From Pseudisothecium myosuroides (Eukaryota; Streptophyta; Bryopsida; Hypnales; Lembophyllaceae): 64,000 nucleotides of DNA. The stretch's first letter is position 1; each line of letters starts with the position of its first letter. This document shows, piece by piece, positions 1 to 11,399 of this stretch. The notes below the pieces were generated by a model, which saw only the letters and a list, made by a program, of their open reading frames with translations, was not told the DNA's origin and did no database searches. A program made the position numbers and the translations under genes. The stretch is from NCBI GenBank assembly GCA_951799445.1, contig OX637291.1:2048501-2112500 (forward strand), read 5' to 3'.

Positions 1-589
1 AGGCTCACATCTAAGCACTCATGCGCTAGCATTGTTGGAGTGATTTAGAGTAAGCTAGACTCTACATTTGCTTTTGAAATTTTTCATGAGTAAATTTAAC
101 ATCATATACTTAAAAAATGGTGAGATACTCATTTTTGTGTAGGAGCAAATTTTTACTTTAAGAGGGCTCAAAGTCTGCAGACCCCGTTTTGCAAAAATGA
201 AATTTAAAAAAAAAATTCACTTTAATGTACAAACATTATAATCTTTCAATCCACATAGGCAAATGGTTTGAAATTTTTTCTACACATTGCTTTACTTATT
301 TAATACACTTTTGAATGGTTGGAATCCAAAATAAAAGTTTTAGTTTCTGATTTTGGACAAAGCATCATAAATTGGCAACTTGGAACTTTTCCTCTTTCAA
401 AACACCCTCCGACCTTTAGGAAGTAATATTAAAAGAGATTTGAGGCCTATAGAAGACTACGAGTTCCAAGGGCGTTCCCAGCCTGGAAATTCTGCCACAT
501 GCGCAGTCTAACATGGTCAAGAGAGTGCCACGTTAGATTTTTTTGAAAAAAAATATGTTTTTAAAAAAAGAAAATTGTGTCACTTTTGG
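1..589. other. AT-rich intergenic with an old element remnant
   Basis: No gene is seen. Bases about 160-430 resemble the right half of the TTAA-type elements described below. They share a phrase about a transcript-like 'cattataatcttt/gcaat' stretch followed by a sequence related to 8470-8560, and end in a weak 'gacctttaggaagtaat' motif near 409-428. This is best read as a decayed copy without a recognisable left end. Confidence 0.35.
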
Positions 590-592
590 ATG

Positions 593-634
<42 letters not shown>
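590..634. repeat. (ATT)n microsatellite
   Basis: About fifteen uninterrupted ATT units. In the reading frames it produces poly-Ile or poly-Asn ORFs that are artefacts of the repeat and not genes. Confidence 0.95.
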
Positions 635-1135
635 TTGAATTTTTTTTTGTTGGTTCAGAACAGGGGAACAGGGAAGGAAAACAGCCGTGAAACGGCTCTC
701 CGGAAGCCTCAAATCTTTTCTAATGATGAAACCCATTTTCTACTAGATTTTTTTTTATCAAATATTTGCAATCTCTTTAACAAAAATTGGGAACAAATAG
801 GACCTAATTCAACAAAAGTTCTAGGCAAGATGTTATGGATTATTTATCCATAAATAATTGAAAGTTGTCCTAAGGTTCCTAGAGATCCTAAAGCATCTTT
901 GGAGACCCCAAAGACTTCAGTCAAAATTTTGACTAATTTTTATAATGATTTGAAATTCCATATTATCCAACCTAATTAAGAGCAAGTTCTCATTTTTTTC
1001 TATTCATTGATTTTCTAAGTGTTTGGAATTGTTTTCCAATTTTTGGGAGGACTTTTGCGAAGAATTCTTGTTGACATGATTTTCTTTAGTTGGTATAGTA
1101 TTATTTCAATTAAAATAAAAGATACCTAATTATTT

Positions 1136-1729
1136 GTAACCCCAAAAGTTCTAAGAAACTAAGACCATTTTTCAGTCAAAAAGAACTCAAAACTACCACT
1201 TCTATTGCATTCATTCAAGACAACAGAAGAATTAATTTTTAAAAATCTAATTGTAGGATCTTGCATTACACTTGTCTCATATCATGTTATAAATTTTTTT
1301 GCTATGATGTTTGACCATACATATTGAAAGATTTTAGTATTCAAAGTGAATGAAAAAGTTTTTTTCAAGAAGATGCTTTGATTAAACGCAAAATAAGAAG
1401 TTTTGTAGCTTTCTCATCACAAATCCAAGAGGAATGAATTGAAGCTTTTTATTTAGAAAAAAAATATAATCTATAAGAAAAAACATTAAATTTTTTATTT
1501 CAATTTTTTGTAGATTTTTTTTGCTGCCTAGTTTCCCCCATTTTGAAGTTATTGTGGCATAACTTTTGCCCCTAGGTACCAACTAAAATAAAAATTATAT
1601 TCTCCAAAAGCTAAATAATTTTTCTATCTTATTAAAAAGTTTCAAAAAGTTTCTCCAAAATTGAGCTCATAGGAACCTATCCAAAGTCTATTTTGTCCCC
1701 CATAGGGACAATGAAACTTTAGGGATTAG
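1136..1729 (-). mobile_element. TTAA-type MITE, reverse-oriented decayed copy
   Basis: This copy lies in the opposite orientation to those at 3923 and 9036. Its right end (about 1690-1729) is the reverse complement of the left end of the 3923 copy, including the 'gtccccc..agggacaa' hairpin that follows the terminal repeat. Positions 1355-1475 are the reverse complement of the internal segment around 4190-4310. The left end, 'taaccccaaaagttct' at about 1137, is a decayed terminal repeat. The flanking TTAA has mutated on both sides, so this is an older insertion. Confidence 0.6.
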
Positions 1730-2669
1730 AGGACAATACAATTAATGAAGTGTCTAATTTTTAGTAAGTGTACAGTATACTCAGTAGCAAGATTTGTGCA
1801 TTATACTTGCAAGAAAGTCATAAAACTATGGATGGAGAGAACCATAGGACATGTATTGCAGTTTACAAATAAGGCCTTCATTGGATGGATGATGAATGGA
1901 TGGCATGGATGAAATTCATTTACACGTCACCTCTATGGTAGTACCTTTCTTTCTTAAGGGAGATGCTAGTCTATCATTCTTGACAACATTTGAATGCTAA
2001 ATTGACTACTTTAAATGAAGTTTTTTTAATAATAAATCAACTTTTTAAAAAAATTACTTTTTAATATTTCTATTTTGGTAATTTTGACATAATTATTATT
2101 TTGGATTTGACATCACTATTTATGACTTTGACATGTTTTTTTTTAAACATAAAAAAATCTTAGTGAGCACTCAAGTTTAAATGCTCGTTGCTCAAAGCTC
2201 ATTGTTTGTTGCTCCCTGCTTACATTCTAGCGTTGTCGAGCCTCGACATGCAAAATTAAGGTCTTTGTTAATTCTATTTATTTATTTCATAATTTTTTAA
2301 TCATATTTCTAAATCAATGGCAAAGATTTGACTTCACTTATAGCATCTTATATGTTTTCAAAGTTTTCCTTCTTCTTTTCCACTAGTCTTCATTATTAAA
2401 GACTTTGTGACGGCAAAGCTTTGAACTTGTAACTAAGAAATTTTTCTTTGTTGGAAAGCTTAGAAAGAATTTTGTAAGTTGACACAAGTATTTTGGTGTA
2501 AGCTTCAGTTCGCAACTTGTTTCAAGGAAACTATACAAATATTGCAACTTATAGGTTGTTTTGAGGTACGTTGCAAAATCCTTAAGGATTGCTGGAATTA
2601 CTACAGTTGTGCTGAATTTTGGTATGAGATCTTCTTAATGTCTTATTTTTAGTTGTTGAGGGTGTTAGG
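1730..2669. other. Gene-free AT-rich stretch
   Basis: I see no coding signal, no tandem array and no clear element boundaries here. Confidence 0.5.
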
Positions 2670-3070
2670 AACTAACTTACCCCCCCATAACCGACCGAAT
2701 AAGGAATTCCACCATAATCTGGAGTAGTGAAGGCAAAACAAATATTTTTTAGAGGTACATCATAGAAATGACATAGATTGCAAAAAAAATTGTAATTTTA
2801 TCGCTTGAAGTGAAATTACTATGAATTTTGGGAGGCAAAAAGTACACCGGACCCATGGCCAATGTCTAGACTCTTCCAATTCCGATCATTCAATAATTTT
2901 TTACCTAATCATTATTTCCTATTATTTTTCACAACTTGGGACATGTAACATGTATTTATTAGTTCCAACCTTGAAAATGAAAAAAAATTGCATTCTAAGC
3001 GTGGTCATAAATACATGCACCTATAGGTCGGGAATGGGTCACTGGTCGGAAATAGGGGGGTACTTTTTTG
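2670..3070. mobile_element. MITE with TACCCCCC / GGGGGGTA terminal inverted repeats
   Basis: Left end about 2678-2697 reads taccccccc-ataaccgacc. The reverse complement of the right end (3045-3062) reads taccccccta-tttccgacc, so the two ends match as imperfect inverted repeats of about 19 bp. The right end continues into 'acttttttgg', as does the right end of the element at 10.6 kb, which marks the two as members of one family. The interior has no coding potential that I trust. A 104-codon frame inside is probably fortuitous. Confidence 0.55.
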
Positions 3071-3922
3071 GAGCTTTCCAAAAACAACAAGATTATCAAA
3101 AATTGACAAATTATAAGAAAGTTATGAAGTTTTGAAGTTGAACAAGGGTTTTGGAAGTTGTTTTGTGAGCAGTTCTTGATGTTTTTGTAGCATTGACAAA
3201 GCTTGGCAAAAGGTGAGAGGTGAAGTCATCAATGATAAGGCAATAAAATTGGTTGACTTTGCATCATCTACTATAATAAAATTGAAAGATTACAAAAATA
3301 ATTACTATCATAATTGGGATAAGTTTAAAAGTTTTCAGGATAGATAATTGGAATAAGTTTAAAAGTTTAAAAAAAACTTTATTGTGGTAATTTTGAAACG
3401 ATTATCAAAATAGTTATTATGATAGATTTAGAAGTTTTGGATGAGAATTACAAAATTAATCTAATTAGAGTAAAAAAAAAAACTCTAGAATCTAGTTACA
3501 ATTTTAACCATACCTCCAAAAGAAAAATTGATTTGGACAAATGAGCTAGTAGAAATTGATGAATGAAGTTTCCAAGGGCAAATTAGCGTCAAAATTTAAT
3601 TCGCCTATAACTTTTGATTAAAAAGTCCAAATACTAAGCACCTTATCATTCTGAAAAAATAATTTAGTTCCCTACAATGTAAATTATTAAAAAATAGAAA
3701 ATATTATCTCTAATTTAAATAGTCCAATACAGATACAACAAACTAGGAATTCAAATTAGTTCTTTAAAGGCTTCTTAAAATACATATTTTAATTCAAATT
3801 GCTATAGAGAATTTTGAGAGGTTTCCAGAAGAATTTTACACTTCAAATTTAGATAAAAATTAAAGAAGTTAGAATAGGATGAAATTTAGAACTTGAAAAG
3901 AATTAGTTTTGGATGAAAAGAA
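3071..3922. other. Gene-free AT-rich stretch
   Basis: No gene or recognisable element is seen. There is a short local repetition of 'attggaataagtttaaaagtt' type phrases around 3310-3375. Confidence 0.45.
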
Positions 3923-4865
3923 TTAACCCCTAAAGGACCGTTGTCCCTTCGGGGGACAAATGCGTTTTCGGGCAGGTACCTATGGGCTGAAATTTTCTCC
4001 TGATTTTTTGAAATTTTTTTTGGAGGTAGAAAATCTGATTAGCTTCGTGGGAATATAATTTTTTTCACAATTGGTGCCCAGGAAAAAAAGTTATGACCAA
4101 ATAAGCTCAAACAAGGGGACGGCGGGCAGCCCGGGCAGCCAAAAAAAAATGGACAAAAATTTGAATTTTTTTTTTTAATATTTTTTTTCTCATGGATTAT
4201 ATTTTTGTCTATTTGGAAAGCTTTGATTCATTTCATTTGGATATGTTATGAGAAAGTTATGGACATTCTTGTTTTTCGGGCAGTTAGAGCATCTTCTTGA
4301 AAAAAATAACTTGTAGGATTCATTTCTGAATGCAATTTTTCAAATTTTTCAAATTTTATTTTTTTTGCATGGTCTGATTTACTTGTTAGAACAATCTCAC
4401 CATTGGGATTAGTGTATTTTAATTCCATCTAAAATATATTAATGTTTTAGATTTTCCTTCTATCTCATACCTACTTCTATTTAACAATTTTTTTAAGAAT
4501 GATAATTAAGTTTTTTTTAATTTCTTTTTTTTTCCTAAACTCTCAACTCAATTCTCCACTATAAAGATTAAAAGCTCAAAACTCTGTAGTGCAAAAATTT
4601 TAAGTTAAAAATGTTCAAAGTCAAAAAATCTAGTCCGCAATGTGCTGAAAAACTTGTTTTTTCCACTTTAAACGCAGATATCTTGCAATCTGTGCGGTCA
4701 AAAATTCTGAAATTTTTTCCACACACTCTCATACTAGTTAGGTGTAAGATTCTATGGTTAGATGTGGGAAAAAAACAAGTTTCAATTTTGTTTACTCTTT
4801 GCTAGAGATATGGCAGTTTTGAGTGTTTTTTGGCAGAAAAAAGGCCTTGGTCCTTTAGGGGTTAA
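3923..4865 (+). mobile_element. TTAA-type MITE, best preserved copy
   Basis: The 943-bp element starts TTAACCCCTAAAGGACC and ends with the exact reverse complement GGTCCTTTAGGGGTTAA, a perfect 17-bp inverted repeat including the TTAA target. The second half (about 4190-4865) is closely similar to 9290-9974. There is no transposase ORF, so it is non-autonomous. TTAA target plus CCC-type ends is what piggyBac transposons show, but the superfamily call is inference. Confidence 0.85.
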
Positions 4866-5540
4866 GGTTCATTCAATTAGATTGAAATAAGAACCTCTAA
4901 TCTCCCTACAACCTAAAGCAGAATCCCAAAGATAAAAGTCAATTTGGATACTTGAGGTCATTGTATTGGATGGATGAAATTTTTTAGGTTCATTAAAAGC
5001 CAAAACTTCATCCCTCCATAATTTGGGATAGGAATGTCTGATTCTTAAATTTTTTATCATGCTAGAATGGGCAGACCATAGTCTATATCTTGGAGTAGTT
5101 AAAACTTGATTTTAGGCAACTTGATTTTTGAAGTCTAGAGGTTTTGGCCTAGAGTGGCTGAAAGATCCAAAATCAATAACTTTTGCAATATGTAATCGTT
5201 TCTGTTAAGATTTGGGCCACTTAGAATTTATAGGTAGAAAACCCTTGTCCATTGCTTGAAAGTTCAATTGGACAATGTTTAGACACCCCACTCTAGGATC
5301 CAAAAGCCAAAATACAATGAACTTAGATGTGCTTGCTTTATCTTAAGGATAGAAATAAAATGCCCCCCCCCTCATATTAAACTCATAAATGTAAAGGGCA
5401 GTTCTTGCACCTAATACAATGGTACTAAGTAGAAGTATACTAAAGAAATGAAATAAAATGCTGCTTTGAATTCTATGCCCCTTCAATGGTGAAGATTCAC
5501 CTAATATTCCATTGAAAAGGCAACCATTTTGTGTAATCAT
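4866..5540. other. Gene-free AT-rich stretch
   Basis: No coding signal or element ends recognised. Confidence 0.45.
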
Positions 5541-6965
5541 GAAATAATTCCAAGTCCAAAAATTAAAAAATATGATTCATGTTAATCCCTCCTAAACTTC
5601 TATGTCCAATTCACAAATAAAAATTGGCGCTCCTTTGTACGAAACTATGAAATTAACCCTGAATTCAAAAGGAAAAAATGTGGTTAATGTGAATCTCTCC
5701 TAAACCTTCATGTTTCAAAACCCCATGTCCCAATTTACAAATATAGAATGACAATTCTTTTTATATAACCATAAAAACAACCCTAAATTCAAAAGAAAAA
5801 ATATATAATTTGTGTAAATCCTTCCTAAACCCCCGTGTCCTATTCATGAATAAAAATTAGCAATCTCTTATACTTAACCCCTCAAGGACTAAAATGCGTT
5901 TTTGGCAATTTTGGGCAGCTCACTACAAATGTGTGTGTTTTTTTGTTTTTTTTTATTTTCACAAAACATGTGGTCAAAGAGTAGCTTTAAGGCCCAATAA
6001 TTTTTATAACTTTTGACTACATGGTTAAAAAGTTATCGCATGATATGTAGTTTTTTCTAAACCCAAGCAATCCGGATAGATATAAAATAATCATTTTTTT
6101 CAAAAATAAAAATTTGAAGTTAGTTTTCTAGATTTATATATATGTGGAAAGTTTTGAATCATTTCATTTTGATTAATGAGATGAAAGTTATGAGGAGTTT
6201 TAGCTTGTAAGCAATTATCATAATGGAATCTCTACTCTAAATTAAATAAACTTTGAAGTCCTTTATTAACTCAATTTTCAATATTTTTGAAAAAAAATAA
6301 AATTATAGGATGAAAATTGTTTATTACAACAAGACAACCATTGGAATTGGCATTTTTCAATTCCATAACTAAATTCTTAACAATTTAATATTTTGAATCA
6401 TTATTGACTTATTATTTTTTTCAAGCATGAATATGAAAAAATAAATTTGAAATTCTTTATATGTATTCCCAATTTATTTTTTCAACATATTTACGGAAAG
6501 TTGCAAGTTGTAGGATCTACACATTTTTGGGTAAAATGTTCAAAAGATGAAATCTAACTATATGGGAAGAGTTGAAAATACTTCTTTTTGAAACCCAAGC
6601 ATCATGATCTTACAATTGGTAAGGTTCTTTATTCTGAGATTTTAGAAGAGTGTATTCTAACAAGTTAACTGAAGGATCCTATGCTTGGATTTGCTAAAAA
6701 ATAAATATATAGATGAAGACTTGCTTGAGAGACTAGAATTTTGAAGCAATTTTGGGCCTCTAAACATGAAAAAAATTTAGGGGTTAACCATGAAGAAAAT
6801 CCCGAGTTCAAAAGGAAAAAATGTGGTTCACGTGACTCCCTCCTAAAAGCACATGTCCAATTTACAAATAAAAATTGGCAACCCTTGTACATAATCATGA
6901 AAAAAACTGAGTTCAAGAGGAAGAAAATGCGGTTCATGTGAATCCCTCCTAAGCCCCCATGTCCA
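5541..6965. repeat. Degenerate tandem repeat, roughly 110-bp units, split by a MITE
   Basis: Units of about 110 bp recur around 5541-5873 and again at 6788-6965. Each contains 'ttcaaaaggaaaaaatgtgg', then 'gaatccctcctaaaccc', then 'caatttacaaataaaaattgg'. The array is interrupted at 5874-6787 by a TTAA-type element. The unit containing the insertion resumes in register immediately after the second TTAA. Confidence 0.7.
5874..6787 (+). mobile_element. TTAA-type MITE inserted in a tandem repeat
   Basis: The 914-bp element starts TTAACCCCTCAAGGAC and ends TTTAGGGGTTAA. The interior around 6150-6230 is related to 4215-4285 of the 3923 copy. Because it splits a repeat unit, sibling units act as empty sites. 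They show about four bases (ATAA/GAAA-like) where this element has TTAA on both sides, which supports a TTAA target duplication. Confidence 0.7.
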
Positions 6966-7684
6966 TGTATTGTTGACCTGTTCTTCAATAGGCACGAGCA
7001 AGGGCACAAGAATAAAGGAAGGAAGTAGAAAAATAACAAGGTAGGGGAACAATAGTGGGGAACTAAATGGGAACAAGACAAGAACCAAAGGCAACAAATG
7101 AGACCCTTTGTTGGACGGTGCCCACCAACATTTGGCATTTGTACAATGTTTCCTTCTAAATTCAATAGAATGTAGAGTTTTAGGCGAAATCAAATAATTC
7201 CTTTATAGAAAAAATGTAGATTTTTGCATCTACTACTCACAAAAGATTTTTGTGCTTCAATAACATGAGACAGATATGTTATTTGCAAAATTTGCTAATG
7301 TATTGTCAACTTTTGTTGCGTAGTCGCATTGTTGGATTTTTCTCTAAAATTTGGTTCACATGTGCCAAACATAATCTTTGTTGAGTGAAAATTATAAAAT
7401 CACGGTCCATAGTGCAAAAAATTGTTGCATAAGGCAGTCAAAGTGAGCTGAAGTTTTCAATTATTATAGTCCCAATTTTATTTTCTAATAATGAAGGCTA
7501 ATATCTTCCAATCTGTGCAATCAAACTAACCAAAAGAATTTACAACACACTCTTAGATAAGAGTAGTATAGGATCCTATGGTTAAGTATGTTATTTTTTT
7601 TCTTCAATTATTTTGTGTTGAATGCATTGAAAACAACTATTTTTCAGTGATTTTTGGTGCAAAATTGTCAAGGAACTTCAGGAT
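6966..7684. other. Intergenic with the right-hand remnant of a TTAA-type element
   Basis: Bases about 7440-7688 are homologous to the right third of the 3923 copy (the 'atcttccaatctgtgc' and 'tcctatggttaa' phrases) and end 'aggaacttcaggatttaa'. The left end was not found. It directly abuts the next element, sharing or neighbouring its TTAA. Confidence 0.5.
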
Positions 7685-8662
7685 TTAACCCCTCAACGTC
7701 CAAGGGGCCCAAAAATGGCCTCATAGAGTTTCAAGTCCAATTCAAAGTGCTGTAACTTTTGCATCTGATGTCCGAATTCAATGAAAATTGTTGGAAAATT
7801 TGCGCTCTCTCTTCTAGTTTGTGTGGTAAAATTTTCATATCAATCCAAAATGTATTGATTTTTTGTAAGCCAATCGAAGTTCAGACGTTCAAGTTGAGTT
7901 TACCAAACTGCTATTGATGGCTGCAACTTTGGGGGCTTGTATCTCCTTCATCTAATGTTTGTTTTCAATAATTTTTGTTGGATTATGTTCCTTTGAAGTC
8001 TAGTTATTGTGGAAAAAATTCCATGTCAATCCAAATTGTTTTGAATGTTTGGGAGCAATTTGAAGTTTAAAATCCCGACATTTTTGGATTACAATGAACT
8101 TCCGTAGCTTGTTTCTTCTTCATACAATGTCCGTTTCCAATAAAAAAAATATTTAAAAATCGTGCATACTAGTCTAGTTTGTGTGGCTAAAATTTCATAT
8201 CAATCCAAAGAGGTATGAATGACTGAGAAGCATTTTAGTAGAAGGAGGTTTAGCTTTAGATGTTTTTTTTTGCAACTTTTCTTGCTATTTTTTTACATCT
8301 GAAAGCCATTTTGCAGACACAGTGAGTCAATTCAATGATGCTTTTATTCACCATTGTGTTTGAATGTTGATTTGAATCACTTTGTAGTTTAAATTTTTTT
8401 CATTTGAAGAGGTTTACAAATCAAATTTCACCTCCAAATGTGTTTCTAGGAAAATTTCAGCATCTTTTTTCTACACTCTAACATTATAATCTTGCAATCT
8501 ACGTGGTCAAATGACTCCAAATTTGATTCACATCATCTAATACATGTACACTACAAGATTATACAGTTGAAATTTTTATACCTTACTAACATTTTGAACT
8601 ATATCACTTCAAAAGCAATGATGTTTTTAAATCCAAAAAGGCCTTGGGCCTTGAGGGGTTAA
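7685..8662 (+). mobile_element. TTAA-type MITE, subfamily with internal repeats
   Basis: The element starts TTAACCCCTCAACGTCCAAG and ends CTTGGGCCTTGAGGGGTTAA, giving inverted ends of about 20 bp. The interior differs from the 3923 copy. It holds three degenerate units of roughly 180 bp (7735-8225), each with 'gtgtggtaaaattt-catatcaatccaaa' wording, so the family shares ends but not always interiors. No transposase is encoded. Confidence 0.75.
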
Positions 8663-9035
8663 AAGATTCACGTAGTGCTTTAAAAAATGGACTATGATCA
8701 TGCTAAAAAAAAAGGTTCAATGAAGCTGTGAGCTTTGTGTAGTTGCCTTCTTCTTGCTCAAGCTAAACATCTTTGTAGCACTTCTATCATACGTTGGGAT
8801 CAAATTCATTAGGCCCGATATAAAATCATTTTTTTTGGTTGAATTTTTATTCATTAACTCAATTTAGAATTTTTGGAAGTTCATTTTATAGGATTCAGAG
8901 TATTTTGTGACCTTCAGCATGATTCAAAATATTCCATGAATTGTAGTAGTACTCATAGCTTTTCCAATACTAAGGGTTTTACTAATAATGACCATTTTAT
9001 TGGTATTCACAACTTTGACTTTGATTTTTTTAGGA

Positions 9036-9974
9036 TTAACCCCTAAAGGACCGGCATGTGTTTTTTGGCTGTATAGAAATTTTGGGCAGGTACGTGTGAC
9101 TAGTGATTTCCATATTTTAAGCTAAAATTTTAATAGAAGGTGGGTGCAAGGAGTATCTTTCATATGCACTAAATTTTAGGACATTTGGAAATAGGAGTCA
9201 AAAGTTATGGCCAAATATGTTACTTTTTTTTGTAATTGGACAATCCGGGCAGCAAAAAAATTTGGAAAAAACTTGATTTTTTTTTAATATTTTTTTCCTC
9301 GTAGATTATATTTTTGTCTATCTAGAAAGCTTTGATTCATTTCATTTGGATTTGTTATGAGAAAGTTATGGACATTCTTGTTTTTCAGACAGTTAGAGCA
9401 TCTTCTTGAAAAAAATAACTTGTGGGATTCATTTCTAAATGCTTTTTTTGCAATTTTTCAAAAAAAATAAGTTCTCATGGTTTAATTTTCTTGCTAGAAC
9501 AATCTCACCATTGGGATTAGTGTATTTTAATTCCATCTAAAATATATTAATATTTTCAATTTTCCTTCAATCTCGTACCTACTTCTACTTAATAAATTTT
9601 TTAGGAATGATAATTAAGTTTTTTTGAATATTTTTTTTCTCTAGACTCTCAACTCAATTCTCCACTATAAAGATTTAAAGCTCAAAACTTTGCAGTGCAA
9701 AAAATTTAAGTTAAAAAAGTTTAAAGTAAAAAATCTAGTCCCGCAATGTGCTGAAATACTTGTTTTTTCCACTTTAAATGCAAATATCTTGCAATCTGAG
9801 CAGTCAAAAATTATGAAATTTTTTCCACACATTCTCATACTAGTTAGGTGTAAGATCCTATGGTTAGATGTGCAAAAAAAAAAACATTTTTCAAATGTTT
9901 TTACTCCTTGCTATAGAAATGGCAGTTTTGAGTGTTTTTTGGCAGAAAAGAGGCCTTGGGCCTTTAGGGGTTAA
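9036..9974 (+). mobile_element. TTAA-type MITE, close relative of the 3923 copy
   Basis: The 939-bp element starts TTAACCCCTAAAGGACC and ends GGCCTTTAGGGGTTAA. The last 680 bp align almost without gaps to 4190-4865. It carries only short meaningless ORFs. Confidence 0.85.
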
Positions 9975-10284
9975 GAGTACTTTCATTAATATTTTCTACA
10001 CTATTCAATTATACCACATTATAATTTCTGAAAATTTCATTAGATGCCATATTACTATATTTTGAATTATTTTTTAACAAATCTGACCCTACTGTAGGGT
10101 ATTAAACAATGAAATTAAACATCCAAAACTTTGAGTGATCTTTGATATGCTCTAATATTTACAATTATTTTAAACTTCGTACTGTACATCATGGATCATT
10201 CACCAGAAGCTGCAGCTTGCTTCCACCAAAATGGTTGAATGAAAATAGTTGTGAGATGACTCTTCTGAATGTGTTGCCGATCAG

Positions 10285-10631
10285 GAAAAAGCCCCCCATT
10301 GTTGCAGTACTGTTTCAAAGGGTTCACAGTCCAGGACTAAAAATATATTGTTGCAGTATTGCAATAATATAATTTTTTTTTTTTTTGAAACCCGGAGTTT
10401 ATTCCAAGAAGGACCCAGAACAAACGGCGGAAAGCCGAGGGCAAAGCCCTGGAGAATTGACAACAAGGAGAGAAGCAATAATATAATTTCAATGCAAATG
10501 TATCCTCCCCAAGGCAAGAGTACTGCTGCAGACTGTTTTAAGTATTGTTATAGTATACTTTTAATCTTGGACTGTGAACCCTTTGAAACAGTACTGCAAC
10601 AATATTGTTGCAATGGGGGGGTACTTTTTGG
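10285..10631. mobile_element. MITE with long inverted repeats and CCCCCC ends
   Basis: Left arm about 10285-10346 and right arm about 10564-10631 are inverted copies sharing 'gttgcagtactgtttcaaag' and 'ggttcacagtcca'. The outer ends read aaaaagCCCCCCATTG and CAATGGGGGGGTACTTTTT, resembling the element at 2670-3070. A short retroposed fragment is nested inside (10376-10474). Confidence 0.7.
10376..10474 (-). mobile_element. Truncated LINE/SINE 3' end with target-site duplication
   Basis: A roughly 99-bp insert begins on the plus strand with a T-run, which is a poly(A) tail on the minus strand. Its sequence is GC-rich and unlike its surroundings. It is bounded by identical 15-bp copies of gcaataatataattt at 10361-10375 and 10475-10489. 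A poly(A) tail with a duplicated target is the signature of target-primed reverse transcription. The minus-strand 3' part ends in an 'aataaactccgggtttc' phrase before the A-run. The source element is not identifiable from this fragment. Confidence 0.8.
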
Positions 10632-10649
10632 GGCGGGGGCGGGGGCGGG
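10630..10649 (+). other. G-quadruplex motif
   Basis: Four G-runs (4, 5, 5 and 3 G) are separated by single C bases. This satisfies the canonical quadruplex pattern and lies just outside the right end of the CCCCCC-type MITE. Confidence 0.6.
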
Positions 10650-11399
10650 AGTGGCTTATGTAACACTCTTAATCAAGCTAGGGGCATCTGATTTAACCTT
10701 AAAAAAATTTCAAGTATTTACGAACATGTGCCTTCGAAAAATGAGGTAACTTAGTCTTATATTGTTGATTCGCACTAAAGATTCTTCTTCTTTTGATGTA
10801 CATTCTTGGGTGCTCAACAATGCTTTTGAAACCCATGTTTTGATTTAGAATGATATAAGGTTGAACAACCCATTGTGGACATAAGACACATTTTAGACAC
10901 CTAGGAAATGATCTATTATAGTCTTTTTGTAATAAATGAGATTTGGGCTACATTGAATTGATTTAGTAGCCACAATCAATGTCTTAGATTACAATAATGA
11001 AGTGATTAATGACTACAATGGAAATTCTACCTTGTGAATGTAAATTTAATGTAGGAAGTGACCTTCATGTTGTGGCCACGTTAGGAAATATTGTGATTAC
11101 ATTAGGTGAGTAAGATGACCAATATGGATATACTTTTTGTTGGGTTGGTAAAAACTAAAGATTTTTTTGGACCATGATGGACAACAAACTTCAAAAATTC
11201 ATGGTAAATTCATTCTTTGTTGAAAAAACATAATTTCTATTGCTCTCACTATTTCTCACACTTGCCTTTATGCGGGAAAAAAATTAAAAATTTCAACAAT
11301 GACATGAGGGCAAACTCCTAATTCTGCCCATGACGGTATGTTCTACGCTTACCTTATATAAGGATTCAAATGTAAAAAATTAAATGTTTGCAAATTTAC
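10650..11399. other. Gene-free AT-rich stretch
   Basis: Nothing recognisable; AT-rich with no long frame or element boundary. Confidence 0.4.

Noticed and set aside
533..853. Poly-Asn and poly-Ile ORFs near 600
   Set aside because: Created by the (ATT)n microsatellite; no flanking coding signal.
6665..7193. 166- and 116-codon minus-strand ORFs
   Set aside because: They cross the MITE boundary and tandem-repeat units, so they cannot be one conserved gene.
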